Source: Planctomycetaceae bacterium (lineage in GTDB: Bacteria > Planctomycetota > Planctomycetia > Planctomycetales > Planctomycetaceae). From it: a stretch of 32,637 nucleotides of DNA. A program made the translations under genes and the position numbers. Of this stretch, positions 16,594 through 23,694 are shown piece by piece (position 1 is the stretch's first letter; every line of letters begins with the position of its first letter). Under the pieces are notes generated by a model. It was not told the DNA's origin and did not search any database. It saw only the letters and a program-made list of their open reading frames with translations. The stretch is taken from assembly GCA_947476295.1 (NCBI GenBank), contig CANJQC010000055.1, forward strand, positions 1 to 32,637, written 5' to 3'.

Positions 16594-18735
16594 CTACTTC
16601 ACATCCACCCCCAGCGTCTTGACCAGAAATGCCCACTGGTCGGAAGCTTCTTCAATGATTTTGGCCGTCGGTTTGCCTGCACCATGACCGGCTCGGGTTT
16701 CGATGCGGATCAAAGTCGGTGCGGTCCCGGATTGGCTGGCTTGAAGTTGTGCGGCAAACTTGAAGCTGTGGCCGGGGACGACGCGGTCGTCGGTGTCGGC
16801 AGTGGTTATCAATGTCGCGGGGTATTGAGTGCCCCCTTGCAGATTGTGATAGGGCGAATACTTTAGCAGCGCAGGGAACTCCTCAGCGTTGTCCGCACTG
16901 CCGTAGTCGTCGGTCCAGAAACGTCCGGCAGTGAACTTGTGGAACCGCAGCATGTCCATCACGCCCACGGCGGGCAGACAGGCTCCGAAAAGGTCAGGTC
17001 GTTGAGTCATACAGGCCCCAACTAACAGGCCACCGTTGCTTCCGCCCTGAATCGCCAGTTTCTTTGACGACGTGTACTTATTCGCAACCAGCCATTCGGC
17101 TGCCGCAATGAAATCGTCGAACACATTCTGCTTGTTCTGTTTCGTGCCGGCTTTATGCCACGTTTCACCATACTCACCACCGCCTCGCAGATTTGCGACG
17201 GCCAGCACGCCGCCCATTTCCATCCATGTGAGTCGACTGACACTGAAGTTCGGCGTGATCGAAATATTGAAGCCGCCATAGCCGTATAGCAACGTCGGGT
17301 TCGAACCGTCGAGCTTAAGGCTTTTCTTATGACAGAGGAACATCGGCACTTTTGTACCGTCTTTGCTGTCGTAGAAAACCTGAGATGTCTTATAGTCGTC
17401 CGGATTGAACTTCGCATCGGCCTTGCGAAACAGTTCGCTTGAGCCAGTAATCATGTTGTAGCGATACGTCGTCGGCGGCAGAGCGAAACTGCTGAAGGAA
17501 TAGAACGTGTCCGTATCCTTACGCCGTCCATCAAAGCCCGCTGCAGTACCAATGCTAGGGAATTCCACTTCTCGCACAAATGAACCGTCCATCGCATGCA
17601 GTCTCACCTGCGTTTTTGCGTCCTTCAAGTAGTCGCACACAAACATGTTGCCGACGATACCCACACTGTCGAGCGCGTTTTTCGTTTGCGGGATGATCTC
17701 CTTCCAGTTTTCGCGAGCTGGCTTTTTCAGATCAATCGCGATGACTCGCCGCAGCGGTGCATCGACGTTTGTCTTAAAGTACAGGATGTGATCATCGTTG
17801 TCGATGAATGAGTATTCATGGTCAAAGTTATCGATCAGTTCATATGGCAGTCCATACGGTTCCGTCAGATCTTTCACAACAATGCGGTATCGATCGTCAG
17901 TACCGACCCAGACCGTAATAATCAGATAGTGGCCGTCGTCGGAGACGTTCAGTTGAAATCCCCAATCGGGATGATCATGTCGTTCATAGACCAGTACGTC
18001 CGACGACTGCGTTGAGCCGACTCGATGATAGTAAACTTTCATGTTCGTATTGAGCGACTGAAATGCAGCGCCCTCGTCTGGCTGCGGATAGCGTGCGTAG
18101 AAAAATCCACGGCTGTCCGGAGTCCAGTCAGCTCCGCTGAACTTCACCCACTTCAGTTCATCGTCGAGTATTTTCCCGGATTCGATCTCCATGATCTTCC
18201 ATGTGTTCCAGTCGGAACCCGCATCCTGTACTCCGTAGGCCACGTAACGACCGTCATCACTAAACGCCGATCCGGACAGGGCCACAGTGCCGTCCTTAGA
18301 CCATGAATTTGGATCAAGCAGCACCCTTGAATCACTGTCCAGTGTGTCCTGGCGAAACAGTACGTTTTGGTTTTGCAGACCATCGTTGTGCGAAAAGTAG
18401 TAGCGCCCCCCGCGCTTGAACGGTGCGCCGATTTTTTCGAAGTTCCACAGTTCCGTCATGCGTTTCTGAATCCCCGCGCGCTGAGGGATGGAATTCAGAA
18501 AATCAAACGTGACCTTGTTCTGAGCATCTACCCAGGCTTCCACCTCCTTCGAGGTGCGAACATCGTCTTCCAGCCAGCGATAGGAATCTTCCACTTTAGT
18601 GCCGTGGAAGTCATCAATCTGATCGACTGTTTTTGTGGTCGGATACACGAGATTCTTTTCCTGAGCATTCAATGGCACAGACACAACGAGGACTCCGGCA
18701 GTAACCAGCCAGGCAGTCAGGACAAATCGATTCAT
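16594..18735 (-). CDS. Secreted prolyl oligopeptidase (S9A)
   Basis: The start is ATG 18735, preceded by GGAGG with ideal spacing; the frame is open further to 18831 without such a site. The 713-residue protein has a signal peptide (NRFVLTAWLVTAGVLVVS, cut near NAQE), an N-terminal propeller beginning VDDFHGTKVEDSYRWLE-like, and a C-terminal alpha/beta-hydrolase domain. Catalytic elements are clear: GGSNGG with S566, the aspartate loop ADTDDRVVPGHS and the histidine loop RAGHGAGKPT, with LYGYGGFNISITP and LRGGGEYGETWH upstream. It should cleave short proline-containing peptides after proline in the periplasm. Length is close to other prolyl oligopeptidases plus a leader. It seems to be a single-gene unit. 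Confidence 0.93.
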   Translation of the reverse strand: MNRFVLTAWLVTAGVLVVSVPLNAQEKNLVYPTTKTVDQIDDFHGTKVEDSYRWLEDDVRTSKEVEAWVDAQNKVTFDFLNSIPQRAGIQKRMTELWNFEKIGAPFKRGGRYYFSHNDGLQNQNVLFRQDTLDSDSRVLLDPNSWSKDGTVALSGSAFSDDGRYVAYGVQDAGSDWNTWKIMEIESGKILDDELKWVKFSGADWTPDSRGFFYARYPQPDEGAAFQSLNTNMKVYYHRVGSTQSSDVLVYERHDHPDWGFQLNVSDDGHYLIITVWVGTDDRYRIVVKDLTEPYGLPYELIDNFDHEYSFIDNDDHILYFKTNVDAPLRRVIAIDLKKPARENWKEIIPQTKNALDSVGIVGNMFVCDYLKDAKTQVRLHAMDGSFVREVEFPSIGTAAGFDGRRKDTDTFYSFSSFALPPTTYRYNMITGSSELFRKADAKFNPDDYKTSQVFYDSKDGTKVPMFLCHKKSLKLDGSNPTLLYGYGGFNISITPNFSVSRLTWMEMGGVLAVANLRGGGEYGETWHKAGTKQNKQNVFDDFIAAAEWLVANKYTSSKKLAIQGGSNGGLLVGACMTQRPDLFGACLPAVGVMDMLRFHKFTAGRFWTDDYGSADNAEEFPALLKYSPYHNLQGGTQYPATLITTADTDDRVVPGHSFKFAAQLQASQSGTAPTLIRIETRAGHGAGKPTAKIIEEASDQWAFLVKTLGVDVK

Positions 18736-18952
18736 TTTGGACCTCCGGGAACACCTGCGAGTCAAGTTTGTGATCGTCGGAAAATTTGACCACCAACAAT
18801 CAGCCTCGAGTGATAACAGGCCGAGAGCCAAAATTGAACTTTGCAGGGCAAACCGAATCCCGATCCGACAGCTTCATTTCGCCGAGCCTCCCGATGCAAC
18901 TCGAAAAAAAACTTCCAAAATCTCCGATTTTCCGGCGACTGAAAGGCTCCGA

Positions 18953-18980
18953 TTGACTTTCGTCGCCACATTGTTATCCT
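18953..18980 (+). promoter_or_regulatory. Predicted sigma-70 promoter for the DUF6800-like gene
   Basis: TTGACT at 18953-18958, a 16-base spacer, and TATCCT at 18975-18980. Transcription would begin about 48 bases before the ATG at 19035. Confidence 0.45.
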
Positions 18981-19034
18981 CCATCTCCACATCATCGGAT
19001 CGCGTGTTTTCAGCAAAGCAGGATTTTCTGGCTC

Positions 19035-19196
19035 ATGGGACGTACAGAACGACAACGTGAAATTGCTCGCCGCCGAAAGCGAAAAGTTGGTTTGGCTAAG
19101 GTGCGGGCGCGTCATGCAGCGTCCAAGAGCGAATCCGAAAAAACTGCATTGCTGGCAAAAGCACGTCGGATGAGTCCATTTATCACATTGGATTAG
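19035..19196 (+). CDS. DUF6800-like 53-residue basic protein
   Basis: ATG 19035 to TAG 19196 encodes a 53-residue, strongly basic protein starting MGRTERQREIARRRKRK and ending ARRMSPFITLD. I recognise the pattern (MGR-x-ER-x-REIARRRKRK..., then K-x-E-S-E-K, then SPF) as the small DUF6800-type family found in planctomycetes; function unknown. The charge suggests nucleic-acid or ribosome contact (inference). It is a free-standing gene: a plausible promoter lies upstream and a strong hairpin terminator lies 78 bases past the stop. AGCAGG upstream of the ATG is a rather distant ribosome site. Confidence 0.8.
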   Translation: MGRTERQREIARRRKRKVGLAKVRARHAASKSESEKTALLAKARRMSPFITLD

Positions 19197-19274
19197 ACCT
19201 TGGCGGTTCGGTCTGATTGGAAACGGTGATTTCGGCTGTTTGAAACGCGACCGCCGGAGAAACACCTTGGAAGC

Positions 19275-19304
19275 GGCGAGCGTCAGAAGCGCTCGCCATT
19301 TTTT
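19275..19304 (+). terminator. Rho-independent terminator
   Basis: GGCGAGCG, a seven-base loop TCAGAAG, CGCTCGCC, then ATTTTTT. A perfect eight-pair GC-rich stem with a T-run, correctly placed and oriented for the DUF6800-like gene. Confidence 0.85.
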
Positions 19305-19350
19305 GTTGGGCTTTTGCTTGCATCACAGCTGCCCAGTTTGTGAATTTGTA

Positions 19351-19422
19351 GGGTGTGACAAGCGTCAGCGCAGGCACACCATTACCTAGTTTCTGTGTGG
19401 CTGCGCGTTGCTTGACACACCC
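19351..19422. repeat. 72-bp imperfect palindrome
   Basis: Left arm GGGTGTGACAAGCG then CAGCGCAGGCACAC; right arm GTGTGGCTGCGCG then TTGCTTGACACACCC; 15-base loop. About 24 of 28 positions pair. A further small palindrome (CACACC CTCACAA GGTGTG) adjoins at 19417-19435. There is no T-run on the minus strand, so it is not an ordinary terminator for the uvrA-like gene that ends just right of it. Confidence 0.75.
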
Positions 19423-19439
19423 TCACAAGGTGTGCATCG

Positions 19440-22043
19440 TCAATAACAGGCCGACCGTGTTGCCTGCATAGCTCGGCCTGTTTCGCTGGCATGGTTGTTA
19501 ATCAGATCACTAAATGGGCCTGCAAATACGACCTCGCCTCCTCGGTTTGCACTTTCGGGGCCAATGTCGAGAATCCAGTCGCTGCCGTGAATTACGTCGG
19601 CGTTGTGTTCGATCACGATCACGCTGTGGCCGCCGTTGACCAGTTGTCGGAGATGGCTCATCAGGCATGCGATATCCGCCGGGTGTAGGCCGCTGGTTGG
19701 TTCGTCGAGCAGGTACAGGGTGTGCTGTAGAGTTGGTGCCGCCAATTCGGACGCCAGTTTTGCCCGCTGAGCCTCGCCACCGGAAAACGTGGTCGCAGGT
19801 TGACCAAGCGGCAAGTATCCAAGGCCGACGTTTCGAAACGTATTGAGTATGCTGTGAAGTTTCTGAAAATCACGGAAGAATTCCGTCGCTTCATCTACGC
19901 GCATGTTCAGAATGTCGGCGACGGAGCGATCGCGAAAACGAATCGATCGAACCGCCGCACTGAATCGTAAGCCGTGACAGGTTGGACAAGGAATCACAGC
20001 ATCCGGAAGAAAACTCATGCGGACGTTGCGCATCCCGGTACCGCGACAGTCGATGCACCGCCCTTCGCCGGAATTGAAACTGAAGTGCTGCGAAGAAAAT
20101 CCACGAGCACGCGCTTCTCGTGTCTTTGTGAATAGACGCCGCACGTCGTTCCAGACATTACACAGCGTCGCGATACAGGATCGTGATGATCTTCCCAGCG
20201 GACCTTGATCTAGGCAAACAACTCGCTGAATCTGCTCGATACCATCAACACCGTCACATCGTGCGTCGAATGCGGCTGTTGCAACGTCACGCTGTTGAAT
20301 CACGCTTGCGGTCACGATCGGAAGCAGGGTGTCGGTGATGAGTGAACTCTTTCCCGATCCGCTGACGCCCGTCACGCAGACCAGACAATCCAGCGGCAGA
20401 TCGACCGTGACACTCTTCAGATTATTGAGCCGTGCATTGCGAATCGTTAGTCGCCGCGAGGACGATGTGATTTTTGTCGGAGACGCTTCCACCGTCGGCA
20501 ACGTGCCACGCAGATAGTTGCCGGTTGGAGATAGAGCCTGTTGCTTAGCCTCTGCAGGTGTGCCGGCGAACAACAGCCGGCCTCCATCCGCGCCAGCACC
20601 GGGGCCGAGATCAATCAACCAGTCGGCGGCCCGAATGATGTCACCATCGTGTTCCACGACAACAACTGTGCTTCCGGCATCGCGTAGTTGGTTCAGCGTC
20701 TTGAGCAATCGCTGCGTATCTCGAGGATGCAAGCCCGCGGTTGGTTCATCGAGTACTAGACATGCTCCGTGAAGTTGCGAACTGAGTGACGCCGCCAGCC
20801 GCGCGCGTTGAAATTCTCCGCCGGACAGCGTTCGAGTGGGACGATTGAGTGTCAGGTATCCTATGCCAACGTCGTCCAGATATTTCAGGCGGGCTCGAAT
20901 GTCAGGCAACGTCCGCTCCGCAACAAGCCTGGCTTCTTGGGATGGCGAAGCTCCCGCTGAACCTCTGAAATTTCCAAATTCGGTAATCCAATCGTCAACA
21001 GTCTTCAACGCATCAGCGACGCTCTGTTGCGAAAACTTCCCGATGGTCATCGTCAAAAACGTCACAGCGGATGGAAACGGCTGAAGCCGTGATCCGTGGC
21101 AGATTGCGCAAGGTTGCTGATAAAACGTGGCGATTCTCTGCTTTAAATCGACAGCACCCTGGACGCCAAGTCCCGTGCATTCCGGACAGGCTCCCCACGG
21201 CGAATTGAAACTGAAACTACGCGGTTCCGGAGTTGCAAAACTCAGGTCACAGTCAGGGCAACTGAAGCGTGTGCTGTAAAACTTTTCGATCCACTGACCT
21301 TCCATTTCATGGCTGATGATGCACATGCCATCGCTTTCACGACACGCCAGTTCGATCGACTCTCGCAGTCGTGGTGAAATGCCATCCTTCAGCACGATTC
21401 GATCCACAATTGCTTCGATCGTGTGTGACTTTCCGGCATCGAGTGTAGCCGCTTCCGCGATATCAACGACATCGCCGTCGATCCGCGCGCGGACGAAACC
21501 ATTGCGAGCGATCCTCTCCAAGGTTTCTCTATGCCCGCCACGTCGGCCTCGAACCATAGGCGAGAGAACCATCAAGCGTGTGCGCTCAGGCAACAGCAAC
21601 GTTCTTTGCAGAATCTGATCAACTGACTGTCGCTGCACCGGACGACCGCAGCCCGTGCAATGTGCTGTACCGCCGCGTGCATAGAGCAGCCTCAGAAAAT
21701 CATGAATCTCGGTCGTGACGGCCAGCGTACTCCGGGCCGGGACTGACGAAACTCGCTGATCGACGCTGATCGTGGGAGCGAGTCCTGTGATGTCATCGAC
21801 ATCCGGACGTCGCAGTTGACGCAGCAACGTGCGAGTCTGGACCGAAACGGTTTCCAGATAGCGTCGCTGGCCTTCGGCGAAGAGCGTGTCAAATGCCAGC
21901 GAACTCTTGCCAGATCCGCTGACGCCCGTCATCACGATCAGTTGCCCGGAAGGGAGATCTACGTCGATATTGCGAAGATTGTGCGTCCGCGCACCACGAA
22001 TGCGTATCATTGGCTGGTCGGAAGTGTCGGATGCCGTGCTCAT
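19440..22043 (-). CDS. uvrA: UvrA-family ABC ATPase (excinuclease subunit A or paralogue)
   Basis: A DNA-damage-binding twin ABC ATPase. Both halves are present: Walker A GVSGSGKSS at 40-48 and again near 557, signatures LSGGEFQRARLA (near 405) and FSGGEAQRAKLASELAAP (near 751), Walker B LVLDEPTAGLHP and LLDEPTSGLHP. Zinc-type cysteine pairs occur as CTGCG, CPDC/CPEC, CAIC, CIDC and CPTC. At 867 residues it is shorter than typical UvrA (about 940), and several linkers are condensed, so it may be a UvrA2/class III-like paralogue rather than the main repair subunit. Residues about 357-374 (GSAGASPSQEARL) look like a translated dispersed repeat between the zinc and signature segments. The ATG at 22043 has no strong ribosome site. 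No uvrB or uvrC is in view. Confidence 0.85.
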   Translation of the reverse strand: MSTASDTSDQPMIRIRGARTHNLRNIDVDLPSGQLIVMTGVSGSGKSSLAFDTLFAEGQRRYLETVSVQTRTLLRQLRRPDVDDITGLAPTISVDQRVSSVPARSTLAVTTEIHDFLRLLYARGGTAHCTGCGRPVQRQSVDQILQRTLLLPERTRLMVLSPMVRGRRGGHRETLERIARNGFVRARIDGDVVDIAEAATLDAGKSHTIEAIVDRIVLKDGISPRLRESIELACRESDGMCIISHEMEGQWIEKFYSTRFSCPDCDLSFATPEPRSFSFNSPWGACPECTGLGVQGAVDLKQRIATFYQQPCAICHGSRLQPFPSAVTFLTMTIGKFSQQSVADALKTVDDWITEFGNFRGSAGASPSQEARLVAERTLPDIRARLKYLDDVGIGYLTLNRPTRTLSGGEFQRARLAASLSSQLHGACLVLDEPTAGLHPRDTQRLLKTLNQLRDAGSTVVVVEHDGDIIRAADWLIDLGPGAGADGGRLLFAGTPAEAKQQALSPTGNYLRGTLPTVEASPTKITSSSRRLTIRNARLNNLKSVTVDLPLDCLVCVTGVSGSGKSSLITDTLLPIVTASVIQQRDVATAAFDARCDGVDGIEQIQRVVCLDQGPLGRSSRSCIATLCNVWNDVRRLFTKTREARARGFSSQHFSFNSGEGRCIDCRGTGMRNVRMSFLPDAVIPCPTCHGLRFSAAVRSIRFRDRSVADILNMRVDEATEFFRDFQKLHSILNTFRNVGLGYLPLGQPATTFSGGEAQRAKLASELAAPTLQHTLYLLDEPTSGLHPADIACLMSHLRQLVNGGHSVIVIEHNADVIHGSDWILDIGPESANRGGEVVFAGPFSDLINNHASETGRAMQATRSACY
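20923..20970 (-). repeat. Dispersed repeat translated in frame inside the uvrA-like gene
   Basis: The plus strand here reads GGCTTCTTGGGATGGCGAAG then CTCCCGCTGAACCTCT. On the coding strand it gives AGASPSQEARL; the opposite strand reads DGEAPAEP. Both peptides are ones I associate with a short repeat scattered through planctomycete genomes. No second copy was found in this window. Confidence 0.45.
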
Positions 22044-22071
22044 TGTGTCACATGGTAATAATTCTTATCCT

Positions 22072-22253
22072 TCACGCCAACGGCGTGACTCACGTAGCGT
22101 GGACGTTCTTGCCCGAGTCTTCTCAAAATGGCGTGCCATTGCCGAAAGATTTCTGAGGCACAGGACCTGTGCTCCTTGGCGGATGACATTTGCGGGGCTA
22201 CCAGCGCTCACGCCGTTGGTGTGGAGGTTAGTCGAGTTCCGCCGCAGGCGGAA
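22072..22253. repeat. Cluster of short palindromes
   Basis: Perfect or near-perfect small palindromes follow each other: TCACGCC AAC GGCGTGA (22072-22088), CACG TAG CGTG (22091-22101), AATGGC GT GCCATT (22127-22140), GCACAGG A CCTGTGC (22158-22172), CACGCC GTT GGTGTG (22209-22223) and TTCCGCC GCA GGCGGAA (22237-22253). The last two lie inside the end of the ATP-grasp gene. Confidence 0.8.
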
Positions 22254-23371
22254 AACGTAACTCCCTCCGCTTTCCACTGAATTGTTTTGCTGCCGTGCAG
22301 TTGCAGCATCCACGCCGCCAGATTGTCCTCCGCAATCGCACGATAACCCACGTAGCTGGTGCAAAGGCGTGGATTGATTTCTACGACGCGGACTACCCCC
22401 TCCGAGTCTTCCGGAGCGGAAAGATCAACGAGCAAGTCAGCACCAACATAACCATCAAACGAGCCTAACGCGACGGCAATTTGTTTGGCGATGGGCGTGA
22501 TTCGTGAAGCGATGGTGGGCGCACATGGAATCTGACCACCCTGGTACGACACTATGCCATCGGTTGCCACAATGGTCTGTCGAGCGGGTGGCAAGATCGT
22601 AGTGGGGCCGCGTCGACCTCCTCCGATGAAGCCGACTGAACAGGCAACTCCTGGCATCAACGGCTGAAGAATCCAACGATCATTATCCGAGCATTGTTGG
22701 GACAGATCTTGAAATAACCGACTCTTGAGCCGCACAATTCGGACACCCTCCGCCCCCGCGCCGTCACGTGATTTCAGCACAGCAAATTGATCGACAGCCG
22801 AATAATCAGTTTGCGTGACCGATTCAATGAATGAATTCTGTCGAGCCGTGCTTCGAAGCACCTCGGCAGTTGTGTTGTCGATCGTCCGCGTCGGAATCGT
22901 GGCAATGCCATGTTGTCGCAACCACACATCCGTCATCCGCTTGTCAGCAAAGATCTCTGCCAGTCGCCAATTCAGGTTGAGGCTCAGCTTCGGCGACGCA
23001 TCAGATTCCTGAACAGCCTTCAACAACGAGACCAATACACCATCACATTCCGGCGCAATCAGCAGAACTGCGTCGAATGCCGGCTGTTGTGAATCGCCCC
23101 GAAGAATCGCTGGTAGTGTTTCGGGCTGAAGTTCACCGCGAAGAATGAGGACGCCATCCTCGAACAGCGTCGAGCACATAGGATTGGCCTCCGTGAGTCG
23201 CATTGCCAACTCCGCACTGAGCATCACCGTCGCATTGACATTCGGCAGCCTGACGAAATCCGCAAACACCGCCTTCAGCATGGCTTCTGCTTCGTCCAGC
23301 ATCGACCGCGCAGCAGCTTTTCCTGCATTCGAGTTTGCCAACAGAAACTCGGCAACCAAAACTCGCAACAA
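22208..23371 (-). CDS. ATP-grasp ligase, MfnD/COG1821-like
   Basis: The 387-residue protein starts at TTG 23371, with AGGA nine bases upstream. Its N-terminal part reads LRVLVAEFLLANSN and its later part has ATP-grasp hallmarks: a lysine-bearing VLKSRDGAGAEGVRIV loop, WILQPLMPGVACSVGFI, GYVGADLLVDL and the metal-binding VRVVEINPRLCTSYVGYRAI. This resembles the archaeal tyramine-glutamate ligase MfnD and its relatives linked to tetrahydromethanopterin C1 metabolism in planctomycetes and methylotrophs. That role is inferred from resemblance; no other C1 gene is in the window. The final residues FSACGGTRLTSTPTA and the TGA stop come from palindromic repeat sequence, so the native C-terminus was probably altered. 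It lies 164 bases upstream of the uvrA-like gene on the same strand. Confidence 0.7.
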   Translation of the reverse strand: MLRVLVAEFLLANSNAGKAAARSMLDEAEAMLKAVFADFVRLPNVNATVMLSAELAMRLTEANPMCSTLFEDGVLILRGELQPETLPAILRGDSQQPAFDAVLLIAPECDGVLVSLLKAVQESDASPKLSLNLNWRLAEIFADKRMTDVWLRQHGIATIPTRTIDNTTAEVLRSTARQNSFIESVTQTDYSAVDQFAVLKSRDGAGAEGVRIVRLKSRLFQDLSQQCSDNDRWILQPLMPGVACSVGFIGGGRRGPTTILPPARQTIVATDGIVSYQGGQIPCAPTIASRITPIAKQIAVALGSFDGYVGADLLVDLSAPEDSEGVVRVVEINPRLCTSYVGYRAIAEDNLAAWMLQLHGSKTIQWKAEGVTFSACGGTRLTSTPTA

Positions 23372-23694
23372 TTTCTCAAGTCCTTTCTCTGAAGCTGCAT
23401 CAAATCAGGCGAGCATCATGACTGAGCGGTATCCTCAGGACAAGTCTGTAACGCGAGTGGCAATGTGTCAGCGCACCGCTATTTGGCACGGAAATTTGCC
23501 GCTGCACCGGCGGGCTGACGCCAAACCGCTCGCCGAATCGCAGAGACATCCGATTCACGTTCCGAGTTTTGTCTCAGGGACGCTGTTATTTACACTCCCC
23601 TTGCGGGGGCTCTCGAGGTTATAGTGAGCTTGCTGCGTCCGTGTGAGTTCATCCATTTCTTGATGCAACACTGGGGGCGATGAAGGAGCGAGAG
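23372..23694. other. Divergent intergenic region with repeat copy
   Basis: Separates the ATP-grasp gene from the large propeller gene. It contains the second copy of the 30-base repeat at 23506-23535. No confident promoter was identified. Confidence 0.6.
23506..23535. repeat. Dispersed 30-bp repeat, copy 2
   Basis: ACCGGCGGGCTGACGCC followed by AAACCGCTCGCCG; differs from copy 1 (6274-6303) only at the two bases where GC is replaced by AA. Confidence 0.85.

Noticed and set aside
17281-17301. GGTTCGAACC stretch resembling a tRNA T-loop
   Set aside because: It lies in the coding sequence of the prolyl oligopeptidase and no cloverleaf can be built around it.
19183-19377. Minus-strand 64-codon ORF between the DUF6800-like and uvrA-like genes
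   Set aside because: It runs through a terminator hairpin and a palindrome and has no ribosome site.
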